NCBI GenBank assembly: GCA_025454635.1
Contig: JALOOB010000004.1
Location: forward strand, 1 to 34,761
DNA length: 34,761 nucleotides
Source: Anaerolineae bacterium
GTDB taxonomy: Bacteria; Chloroflexota; Anaerolineae; CG2-30-64-16
Reading direction: 5' to 3'
The notes beneath the pieces were generated by a model. The model was not told the origin of the DNA, did no database searches, and saw nothing but the letters and a program-made list of their open reading frames with translations. Position 1 is the stretch's first letter, and each line of letters opens with the position of its first letter. Positions 1-7,400 of the stretch are shown piece by piece. The position numbers were made by a program, and so were the translations under genes.

Positions 1-1
1 G

Positions 2-2425
2 ATGCTGCCGGCGCTCTCCGAGCCGAAGCGCAGCCGCGCGGAGAATCTGTGGCAGCAGGCACAGGCGCTAGTCGGCGAGACCGCCGCGCAGGCGCGCGCA
101 TACGAGCATTTTCGCGCGGATCAGGACACGCGGCGCCTCAGCGAGTTCAGCCAACGCATCCAGACCGCGGCGAATCGCGCGGCGCTCTATGACGCGCTGG
201 CCGCAGGCCTGCCCCATTTCGGCGTTACGAGCTGCTTCCTGACGCTCTACGAAGACGCGGAGCAACCCGCGGCCGGCGCGCGGCTGGTCCTCGCCCTCGA
301 TCGCGGCGCGCGCTTCGACCTGCCGCGCGATGGGCTGCGCTTTCCCACCCACACCCTGTTGCCGGAGGCGCTGGCTGAGTGGCCGGAGAGCCTGCTCACG
401 CTGCCGCTTTACTTCGCGGCGCGCCAGCTCGGCTGCCTCCTGATCAGCGCCGACGAGCGCGGACTGGCGTTGAGCGAGACGTTCCGCGCCGAGGTGAGCG
501 CGGCGCTCGACAGCCTCTTCCTGCGCGAGGAAATCCGGGAGGCGTGGCAGAAGGCGGAGGAGTCAAACCTGCTCAAGAGTCGCTTCCTATCCACGGTCAG
601 CCACGAGTTGCGCACCCCTCTGAGCCTGATCGTCGGCACCATCGAAATGATGCAGCGCGACGCGTCCATCGAGACGGTCTTCGCGGGGCCGGCGGGCGAG
701 GGGTTCCGCCGCGACCTGGACAGCATTCGCACCGGCGCGCAGCACCTCTCGCACCTGATCGGCGACGTCCTCGATCTTGCCAGCAGCCAGGCGGGCGAAC
801 TGCGCCTCTCCTGCGCGCCGCTGCCGCTTGGCGATGTGCTGAGCCGGGTGGCGGTGCTGGGCGAGACGATGGCGCGCGAGCGCGGGCTGGCGTGGCGCGT
901 GGACCTGGGCGGCGGCATTGAAGGCCCGCTGCCGCTCGTGTGGGGGGACCGCACGCGGCTGCAGCAGGTTGCGCTCAACCTCATCAGCAATGCGGTCAAG
1001 TTCACTGCGAAGGGCACGATCACGTTGTGGGTCGAGGTTGGCGCGCGCGAGGTCATGGTTGCGGTGAGCGACACGGGCATGGGCATCCCCCTTGCCGAAC
1101 AGGGGTTGATCTTTGACGAGTTCCGCCAGTCGGACCGCGCGGCGCGGCGCGGCTTCGGCGGTATGGGGCTCGGGCTTGCGATCAGCAAGCGGCTCGTCGA
1201 ACTCCATGGCGGGCGCATGGGCGTGCTCTCGACGGGCGCCGAGGGCTCCGGCTCGACTTTCTATTTCACCCTGCCGGTGCTCACCGAAGCTGCAGTTGCG
1301 GCGGAGCGGCTGCCGCAAGGCGGCGACGCGGTCCTACTGCTGACCGAGCGTGAGCCGGCCCGGGGAACGCCGACCGCGGCGCTGCGCGATCATCTGCTCG
1401 CGCGCGGGTTTGTGGTTTCGGTCCTGCCCGTTGGCGAGCGCAGCGACTGGCTGGCGCAGATCGTGGCCGCGCCTCCGGGCGCCATCGCGCTCGACTATGA
1501 GCCCGCGGCCGAGCAGGCATGGGACCTCATGCGAGTGCTCAAGCTGGACCCCGCCACCAGCGATATCCCCGTCCTCTTCTTCGCGCTCGGCGACGACGAG
1601 CGGGGCGCAGTGCTCGCAATGGACTATCTCGCAAAGCCGCTTGGCGGAGAAGCGCTCGCCGGCGCGCTGGCGCGGCAGGGACTCAGCGACTCCGAGCGGG
1701 CATTCGACCTCCTGGTGGTCGACGACGATGAGACGATGCGCGAACTGCACGCGCGCATGGTCCGCTCCGCGCTGCCGGCTGCGCGCGTCCTGACTGCGGC
1801 AGACGGCCGCGCGGCGCTCCAGGTGATGGAGGAGATCTGCCCGCACCTTGTCTTGCTCGACCTGATGATGCCCGAGCTGGACGGGTTTGGCGTTCTCGAA
1901 GCGATGCGCGATGATCCGCAGTTGCGGGGCGTGCCCGTCATCGTCCTGACCGCGCAAATCCTCGGCCGCCGCGAGATGGAGCGGCTGCAAGGGGGCGTTT
2001 CCGCCGTGCTTGCAAAGGGCCTGTTTGAGCAGGGCGAAGTGCTGGCGCAGGTTGAAGCCGTGCTGGCGCGCGGCAAGCGGCTCGGGAGCGAGGCGCAGCG
2101 GGTCGCGCGGATGGCGATGGCCTACATCCATGAGCGCTACGCGGAGCCGGTTTCGCGCGAGCAAATGGCGCGTGATCTCAACGTGAACGAGCGCTATCTG
2201 ACGCGTTGCTTTGGGCAGGAGACTGGCCTCACGCCCATCGCCTATCTGAACCGGTATCGCATTGCCCAGGCCCGCGCCCTGTTGGATCGCAGCCGCCTGA
2301 GCGTGACCGAAGTTGCGTTGGCCTGCGGCTTCTCCGATAGCAGCTACTTTGGCCGCGTCTTCCAGAAGGAAGTCGGCCTCTCGCCCACGGTGTATCGCCG
2401 CCATACGCTGTCCCATCCCGACTGA
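2..2425 (+). CDS. Hybrid sensor histidine kinase / response regulator with C-terminal AraC domain (probably 5'-truncated)
   Basis: This is a cytosolic one-protein phosphorelay and transcription factor. Residues about 30-170 look like a GAF-type sensor. A HisKA segment follows with H201 in SHELRTPLS, then a HATPase with N326/N330 in NLISNAVKF and the DTGMGIP and GMGLGL boxes. Residues about 440-560 form a degenerate receiver that keeps a YLAKPL lysine but lacks the N-terminal acidic pair. A complete receiver (VVDDDE, phosphoacceptor D620, LTAQ) follows, and residues about 700-807 are an AraC HTH pair. No transmembrane segment is visible. Homologues often sit beside sugar ABC transporters and control them, which fits the downstream RbsA/RbsC genes. 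The first ATG is at base 2, so the true start probably lies upstream, outside the window. The sensed ligand is unknown. Confidence 0.9.
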   Translation: MLPALSEPKRSRAENLWQQAQALVGETAAQARAYEHFRADQDTRRLSEFSQRIQTAANRAALYDALAAGLPHFGVTSCFLTLYEDAEQPAAGARLVLALDRGARFDLPRDGLRFPTHTLLPEALAEWPESLLTLPLYFAARQLGCLLISADERGLALSETFRAEVSAALDSLFLREEIREAWQKAEESNLLKSRFLSTVSHELRTPLSLIVGTIEMMQRDASIETVFAGPAGEGFRRDLDSIRTGAQHLSHLIGDVLDLASSQAGELRLSCAPLPLGDVLSRVAVLGETMARERGLAWRVDLGGGIEGPLPLVWGDRTRLQQVALNLISNAVKFTAKGTITLWVEVGAREVMVAVSDTGMGIPLAEQGLIFDEFRQSDRAARRGFGGMGLGLAISKRLVELHGGRMGVLSTGAEGSGSTFYFTLPVLTEAAVAAERLPQGGDAVLLLTEREPARGTPTAALRDHLLARGFVVSVLPVGERSDWLAQIVAAPPGAIALDYEPAAEQAWDLMRVLKLDPATSDIPVLFFALGDDERGAVLAMDYLAKPLGGEALAGALARQGLSDSERAFDLLVVDDDETMRELHARMVRSALPAARVLTAADGRAALQVMEEICPHLVLLDLMMPELDGFGVLEAMRDDPQLRGVPVIVLTAQILGRREMERLQGGVSAVLAKGLFEQGEVLAQVEAVLARGKRLGSEAQRVARMAMAYIHERYAEPVSREQMARDLNVNERYLTRCFGQETGLTPIAYLNRYRIAQARALLDRSRLSVTEVALACGFSDSSYFGRVFQKEVGLSPTVYRRHTLSHPD

Positions 2426-2441
2426 ATGAAAGTTATCTCCG

Positions 2442-3008
2442 ATGAACAAGCTTTTTTCGTCTGCGGAAATCGAAGCTCGTCTTTCTGCGCTCGGCCCGTC
2501 CCCCCGCGACCACGGGCGACTTGAGCTTATCGTGGCGCGTCCCGAGCCAGGGGGCCGGCGGATTCTGGACTGCGGTGAGCTCGACCTCGCCATGGGGCTG
2601 GTGGGCGACAATTGGCTGGAACGCGGCAACCCAAACGCGCCAGACGGCCGCGCCAACCCCGATGCGCAGATCACCCTGATGAACTGGCGCGTCATCCAGG
2701 CCCTCGCTGAGGACCGCGCCCAATGGCTGCTCGCCGGCGACCAACTGTTCGTCGACCTCGACCTAAGCGAGGAAAATCTCCCGCCGGGCCGGCGGCTGGC
2801 AATCGGCGCTGCCGTCCTTGAAGTGACCGCCACGCCCCACACCGGTTGCGTCAAGTTCACCGAACGGTTCGGTCACGACGCAATCCGGTGGGTTAACTCG
2901 CTGGAAGGACGGCAACAACGCCTGCGCGGAATGAACATGCGCGTCGTTCGACCGGGCAGAATCTGCGCGGGCGACGCCGTTACCATTTTGGAAGAGGAAG
3001 TGCGCTAA
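2442..3008 (+). CDS. MOSC domain protein
   Basis: This 188-residue protein matches the stand-alone MOSC family, named after the molybdenum cofactor sulfurase C-terminal domain. The family's signature cysteine is present at C136 in TPHTGCVKF, followed by RGMNMRVV and a C-terminal beta strand typical of the fold. MOSC proteins are thought to carry sulfur on that cysteine or to bind molybdenum-cofactor enzymes, but the substrate here is unknown. The gene starts 17 bases after the kinase and shares one base with the next gene in a TAATG overlap. It is therefore almost certainly co-translated with the URO-D gene. No molybdoenzyme is encoded in the window, which leaves its partner unexplained. Confidence 0.85.
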   Translation: MNKLFSSAEIEARLSALGPSPRDHGRLELIVARPEPGGRRILDCGELDLAMGLVGDNWLERGNPNAPDGRANPDAQITLMNWRVIQALAEDRAQWLLAGDQLFVDLDLSEENLPPGRRLAIGAAVLEVTATPHTGCVKFTERFGHDAIRWVNSLEGRQQRLRGMNMRVVRPGRICAGDAVTILEEEVR

Positions 3009-4201
3009 TGGAAGCCGTTGCTACGCAGCTCTGGACTACCGTTCCTTTGACGCCCGCCGAGCGGAGCGAGTTTGAGGCCTTGTTCGCCGCGCGCCTGGCC
3101 AAGGTCAAGGCCAAAACAGCCGACGTTTTCGCCTTTCGCAAGACGGACGCGCCGCCCTTCATCGTCAACAGCGCGCTGTACTGGGTGTTCGGCCTCGACC
3201 CCGAAACCTTCCCTGACGATTACTTTGACCCGCGCGTGATGACCGCCTTTCAGGAGCGCACGTATTACGACCAGGTCAAGTCCATCGACGACGACTTCGT
3301 GCCGTATCTGATGCCGTGGTACGGCACCGTGGTTGCAGCGTCCGCGCTCGGCTGCCAGATCGAGTTCTATCCGAAGCAGGACCCGGCGGCGAACCCGCGC
3401 TATTATCCGGTCGTCACCCCGGAAGACGTACGCCGGCTGGAGATCCCTGATCCCGAGAAGGACGGCCTCATGCCGCGGGTGCTGGACTGCTTGCGCTACA
3501 TGAAGGCGAACAGCTTCCTGCCGGTGGGTTACACCGATTTTCAGGGCCCGTTAACGACCGCTAACCAACTCATGGGCTACGATAAACTCATCTATCTTAT
3601 GCATGACCACCCCAATGCGATGCACGAGTTGATGGACAAGGTCACGGAGACGCTCATCCGTTGGGTTAAGGCGCAGAAGGCGGTCATCGGCGAGCCGCTG
3701 AACGAGTGCATCGGCGACCAGCAGGTATATACCGGCGAGCACGCGGGCGTCTGGTTCTCCGACGACGACGCGGTGCTGATGTCCGTAAGGACGTACCGCG
3801 AGTTCGTCGTGCCGTACAACTCGCGCGTGCTCGAAGCGTTTGGGGGCGGCTGCATCCACTACTGCGGCAACGCCACGCATCATGCCGACAACTTCCTGGC
3901 GACGAAGGGGCTCAAGGCCCTCAACATCTACAACCTCTACAACATCCCATCGGTGAGGAGACTGCAGGAGCGGCTGCAGGACAAGGTCGTCCTCTTCGTT
4001 TGCGATTTCACGCCGGTGGAATACGAGGCGTACTTCGACGAGATGCTTGCGACGCTTGACCCGCGCGGCGTCGTCATCTGCTCGCAATACTCGCCGGTGG
4101 TGGGCCTGCTCAAGGGCGGCAAGTATGACGCTGTGCGGCGCGACCTGCGCACGGGGCGGGAGGCCGTCTACAACTACTTGCGCCGGAGGCTGAACCCGTA
4201 G
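3008..4201 (+). CDS. Uroporphyrinogen decarboxylase superfamily protein (URO-D-like, methyltransferase type)
   Basis: This 397-residue protein has the URO-D TIM-barrel pattern. It is not expected to be the heme enzyme, because no heme genes are near. It carries H284-Y285-C286-G287, comparable to the metal-binding HxCG of cobalamin/coenzyme M methyltransferases of the MtaA/MtbA kind. Other recognisable stretches are the GYTDFQGPL segment and the C-terminal VVICSQYSP. In that branch the His and Cys bind zinc and activate a thiol for methyl transfer. Its ATG overlaps the MOSC stop codon. A second, quite different URO-D-type gene lies at 9491-10639, so the pair brackets the transporter. A role in handling a methylated transported compound is inference; another decarboxylase- or lyase-like role is equally open. 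Confidence 0.8.
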   Translation: MEAVATQLWTTVPLTPAERSEFEALFAARLAKVKAKTADVFAFRKTDAPPFIVNSALYWVFGLDPETFPDDYFDPRVMTAFQERTYYDQVKSIDDDFVPYLMPWYGTVVAASALGCQIEFYPKQDPAANPRYYPVVTPEDVRRLEIPDPEKDGLMPRVLDCLRYMKANSFLPVGYTDFQGPLTTANQLMGYDKLIYLMHDHPNAMHELMDKVTETLIRWVKAQKAVIGEPLNECIGDQQVYTGEHAGVWFSDDDAVLMSVRTYREFVVPYNSRVLEAFGGGCIHYCGNATHHADNFLATKGLKALNIYNLYNIPSVRRLQERLQDKVVLFVCDFTPVEYEAYFDEMLATLDPRGVVICSQYSPVVGLLKGGKYDAVRRDLRTGREAVYNYLRRRLNP

Positions 4202-4234
4202 AGGGACGCCGCGGCGCGGGGCTTGCGACGAGAC

Positions 4235-4266
4235 CCGGTTCCAATCGTCCGAACGACCGGTTCCAA
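4235..4266 (+). promoter_or_regulatory. Candidate operator: two 10-bp direct repeats, 22 bp apart
   Basis: CCGGTTCCAA occurs at 4235-4244 and again at 4257-4266 in the same orientation. Their starts are 22 bp apart, about two helical turns. The spacer holds a small TCGT/ACGA inverted repeat. AraC-family proteins commonly bind direct repeats spaced this way, and a protein with an AraC domain is encoded just upstream. The site lies 41 bp before the lone receiver gene and ahead of the transporter genes. The same decamer also occurs in coding DNA at 26210-26219, so the sequence alone is not unique. The rest of the 4202-4307 gap shows no clear promoter. Confidence 0.4.
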
Positions 4267-4307
4267 GAGTGCGAGACAGTGGGGGCGACGTGTGGTGAAA
4301 TGAGGAC

Positions 4308-4688
4308 ATGTCCCCCATCTGTCTCATTGGCGAGTCCGATCCGTTTCTAGCCCGACTGCTTTCGCGTTTTTGCGAGGCGTCGGGCCTTTCTGTCATTCGC
4401 GCACAGGTGGGTGAGGAGTTCGTTGCGCTGGCCCGGCGCGAGCATCCCGACTTGATGATCCTCGACGTCGAGCTGCCGGGCGAGCAGCGCGGGTGGCAGG
4501 CGGCGCAGACGCTCCGCGGCGAACTGGACGGCGCGGCTGCGCCGGTCATCGCGTGTTCGTGGCTGCCTCGGGCCGATGCGGTTGCGCTGATGTCCGGTTG
4601 CGCGGCTTACCTGCAAAAACCCGAATTACACTACGATGATTTTGTCGCGGCCCTCAAGGAAGCCGGCTTCGAGCCGGCACAAAGGTAG
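4308..4688 (+). CDS. Single-domain response regulator (receiver only)
   Basis: This 126-residue protein is only a CheY-like receiver. The acidic pocket is E9/D11, the phosphoacceptor is D53 in LMILDVELPG, the switch residue is S84, and the conserved lysine is K104 in YLQKPEL. There is no output domain, so it must act by contact with another protein or as a phosphate intermediate. It lies between the hybrid kinase operon and the ABC transporter genes, all on one strand. The upstream kinase could be its phosphodonor, which is inference. No strong Shine-Dalgarno sequence is visible before the ATG at 4308. Confidence 0.85.
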   Translation: MSPICLIGESDPFLARLLSRFCEASGLSVIRAQVGEEFVALARREHPDLMILDVELPGEQRGWQAAQTLRGELDGAAAPVIACSWLPRADAVALMSGCAAYLQKPELHYDDFVAALKEAGFEPAQR

Positions 4689-4741
4689 GCCCGACCTTAT
4701 ACGTCGCCCCATCGATTCATACCGAATCAAAGGCGGAAGGC

Positions 4742-6274
4742 ATGAATCAACCCAGCAACTCACTACTACGCGTCGAAGGCATCTCCAAAGCCTTTCCGGG
4801 CGTGCAAGCGCTCTCCGACGTTTCGCTTGACGTGCGAGCGGGGGAAATCCTTGCCCTGGTCGGGGAGAATGGCGCGGGCAAGTCAACGCTTATTCATATC
4901 CTCGCGGGCGCGTACCATCCCGACGCGGGCCAGATCTATCTCGACGGGCGGGAGGTGGCGTTCGGGAGCACGCAGGCCGCGGAGCAAGCGGGCGTCAGCG
5001 TGGTATTCCAGGAATTGAGCCTGGTGCCCAACCTGAGCGTCGCGGAGAACGTCTTCGCCAACAGCCAGCCGCTCGGCGCGCTCGGCCTGATCGATCAGCG
5101 CGCGATGTATGCCCGCACAAAGGAACTGCTGGACCTGTTCAAGGTGGATTTCCGCCCGAATGCGCAGGTGGGTCGCCTGTCGATGGGCAACCAGCAGATG
5201 GTGGAGATCGTCAAGGCACTGGCCCGCAACGCCAAAGTGCTCGTCCTCGACGAACCTACCTCGTCGCTCACACTGCAGGAGGCCGCGCGTCTGTTCGAGC
5301 GGCTGAACCAACTGCGCGGGCAGGGTTTCGCGATCATCTACGTGTCGCACCATCTCGAAGAGGTGCTCGAAATCTCGGACCGGGTGGCGGTGCTCCGCGA
5401 CGGCAAGTTGGTCGGCATCCGCCCCACGGCGGAGCTGAACGAACACCAGATCGTCAGCATGATGGTTGGCCGCGAGCTGGAGGCGTTTGCGGACCGCGGC
5501 GCGGAGCGCGAGCGCGGCGCGGAAGCGATGCGCGTCGAAGGATTTTCGCGGGGGACCGTCTTTGAAGGCGTGAGTTTCACGCTCCACGAGGGCGAAGTGC
5601 TCACGTTCTTCGGCCTCGTCGGCGCCGGGCGCACGGAAGTGGCGCGCGCGCTGATGGGGCTGGACAGCGGCGCGACAGGCGCAGTGCAGTTGAGCGGCAA
5701 GCCGGCGCACATCACCACGCCGAGCGCCGCGATGCGCGCGGGCATGGCGTACCTGTCCGAGGACCGCAAAAACGAGGGCCTCTTCCTCGATAAGACCATC
5801 ACAGAGAATTTCCTCGCGCCGAACCTGCAACGGGTCTCGCCGGGTGGGTGGCTGCGCTGGGACGCGCTGAACAAGATCACGACGCACTACACCAAGCAGC
5901 TCGACGTGAAGACGCCGAGCCTCAAGCAGAAGCTCCGCAATCTCTCGGGCGGCAACCAGCAGAAGGTGTTTCTGGGCCAGTGGCTCGCCCGCGACCCGAA
6001 GATCCTGATCGTGGATGAACCCACGCGCGGCATCGACGTCGGCACAAAGCAGGAGATTCACCGCCTGTTGCGTGAGTTGGCCGCGGGCGGAAAGGCCGTG
6101 ATGGTCATCTCGTCGGACCTGCCCGAGGCGCTCCGCGTGAGCGATCGGATTGCGGTCATGCGCGAGGGCAAGCTCGTCGATATCGTCCCCGGACGCGGGG
6201 CAACCGAAGAACAGATTATGGCGCTGGCGGCCGGCGTGACGGGCGCGAAGCAAACCGAGGAGGTGAGGGCATGA
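4742..6274 (+). CDS. Sugar-type ABC transporter ATPase, two nucleotide-binding domains (RbsA/MglA/XylG type)
   Basis: This 510-residue protein drives import through the permease that follows. The first domain has Walker A GENGAGKST at residues 41-49, the signature-like LSMGNQQMVEIVKAL and a Walker B VLVLDEPTSSL. The second domain has a degenerate Walker A (FGLVGAGRTE), as is normal for this family, followed by LSGGNQQKV near residue 401 and LIVDEPTRGIDVG. The length and two-domain layout match carbohydrate-uptake transporters of the RbsA group. The GGCGGAAGG Shine-Dalgarno sequence is strong. Its stop overlaps the permease start as ATGA. A small inverted repeat, GATTC/GAATC at 4714-4728, lies just upstream. 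The substrate cannot be read from the ATPase. Confidence 0.95.
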   Translation: MNQPSNSLLRVEGISKAFPGVQALSDVSLDVRAGEILALVGENGAGKSTLIHILAGAYHPDAGQIYLDGREVAFGSTQAAEQAGVSVVFQELSLVPNLSVAENVFANSQPLGALGLIDQRAMYARTKELLDLFKVDFRPNAQVGRLSMGNQQMVEIVKALARNAKVLVLDEPTSSLTLQEAARLFERLNQLRGQGFAIIYVSHHLEEVLEISDRVAVLRDGKLVGIRPTAELNEHQIVSMMVGRELEAFADRGAERERGAEAMRVEGFSRGTVFEGVSFTLHEGEVLTFFGLVGAGRTEVARALMGLDSGATGAVQLSGKPAHITTPSAAMRAGMAYLSEDRKNEGLFLDKTITENFLAPNLQRVSPGGWLRWDALNKITTHYTKQLDVKTPSLKQKLRNLSGGNQQKVFLGQWLARDPKILIVDEPTRGIDVGTKQEIHRLLRELAAGGKAVMVISSDLPEALRVSDRIAVMREGKLVDIVPGRGATEEQIMALAAGVTGAKQTEEVRA

Positions 6275-7269
6275 GCATCTCAGCAAGCAAGGGCGCCACA
6301 ACGGCCGAAGCCCGCCCCAGCATCTTCCGCCGCCTGCTCGAGCAGCGCGAGCTCAGCATCTTCATCGTCGTATTGATCGTGGCAGCCGGCCTCCGGATCG
6401 CATCGCCCAATTTCCTGAGCCAGGCGAACCTCACCGCGCTGGTGCTCGGACTTTCGTTCAACGCCATTGCGGCGGTTGGCATGACCGTGCTGCTCATCTC
6501 CGGCGGCTTTGACCTCTCGATCGGCGCGTCGCTGGCTCTGGCGGGCGCGGTAGCGGGCATGGTGATGACGAAGTTTGGGATGCCCGCGCCAATTGGCATT
6601 CTCGCCGGGCTTCTGGCGGGCGCGGCGGTCGGGCTTGCGAACGGCCTGATTATCGCGAAGGTGGGGGTTAATCCGTTAATTGCCACGCTTGGCATGCAGC
6701 AGGTGGCGCGCGGCATCGTCTTCCTGCTCACGTCGGGCCTGGGCATCCCGAACCTGCCCGACGAGTTCAACGTCATCGCGCAGGGCAAACTTTTCACGCT
6801 CCAGTACCCCGTCTATATCATGCTCATTGTCGTTATTGTGGGGGAGATCCTGCTGCGGCGCTGGCGTTTCTTCCGCCAGAGCTACTTCATCGGCGGCAAC
6901 GAGCGCAGCGCGCGCCTCTCCGGCATCAACGTCGACCGCGTGAAGATCATCAACTACATCCTGATGGGCACGCTTGCCGCGTTGAGCGGCGTGCTGCTCA
7001 CCGCGCGCATGGGCACCGCCTCGGTGTCTGCCGGCCTCGGCGTCGATCTGCAAGTTATCTCGGCTTGCGTTATCGGCGGCGCCAGCCTCGCCGGCGGCGA
7101 AGGCTCGGTGCTTGGCTCGCTGCTGGGCGTCATCCTGATGGCGCTTATCCTGAACGGCCTGAATCTGCTGGGCATCAATCCGTACTGGCAGACCATCGTC
7201 ATCGGCGGCGTCCTGATCCTGACCGTCGCGGTCGACGCGCTCAACCGCCGCCGGAGCTCCAGCAAGTAA
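6271..7269 (+). CDS. Sugar-type ABC transporter permease (RbsC type)
   Basis: This 332-residue integral membrane protein has about 8-10 hydrophobic segments. It shows the family stretches GGFDLSIGASLALAGA and VIGGASLAGGEGSVLGSLLG, which are typical of BPD_transp_2 permeases for ribose, xylose, galactose and related solutes. It would form the channel, probably as a homodimer, with the upstream ATPase. The start codon overlaps the ATPase stop by four bases. Downstream, 131 bases containing a palindromic repeat separate it from the binding-protein gene. There is no second permease gene, so a single permease serves a binding protein that carries two ligand domains. Confidence 0.95.
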   Translation: MSISASKGATTAEARPSIFRRLLEQRELSIFIVVLIVAAGLRIASPNFLSQANLTALVLGLSFNAIAAVGMTVLLISGGFDLSIGASLALAGAVAGMVMTKFGMPAPIGILAGLLAGAAVGLANGLIIAKVGVNPLIATLGMQQVARGIVFLLTSGLGIPNLPDEFNVIAQGKLFTLQYPVYIMLIVVIVGEILLRRWRFFRQSYFIGGNERSARLSGINVDRVKIINYILMGTLAALSGVLLTARMGTASVSAGLGVDLQVISACVIGGASLAGGEGSVLGSLLGVILMALILNGLNLLGINPYWQTIVIGGVLILTVAVDALNRRRSSSK

Positions 7270-7277
7270 CGCTTTCT

Positions 7278-7356
7278 TCACCACGAAGCGCCGAAGAAGC
7301 AAAGTTTCACCAAACCTCCCTGCGCGCGCCTTTGGGTCTTCGTGTCTTCGTGGTGA
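7278..7356. repeat. Imperfect palindromic repeat element, copy A
   Basis: Outer arms TCACCACGAAG (7278-7288) and CTTCGTGGTGA (7346-7356) are perfect inverted repeats of 11 bp. Further CGAAGAAG/CTTCGTG and CAAAG/CTTTG matches lie inside them. It fills most of the 131-bp gap between the permease and binding-protein genes. A related element with the same CCACGAAG arms lies at 25567-25647. This looks like a dispersed REP- or MITE-like sequence. In this position it could act as a processing or attenuation hairpin between permease and binding protein, although no U-tract follows. Confidence 0.6.
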
Positions 7357-7400
7357 CTCGTCACTAACCGCACCACATACTCAGGAGGAAGGAGTCTCAC

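Noticed and set aside
1334-2860. Long open frame on the - strand across the kinase and MOSC genes
   Set aside because: It lies opposite two clearly recognised genes and its translation has no family motifs. Antisense frames stay open by chance in GC-rich DNA.
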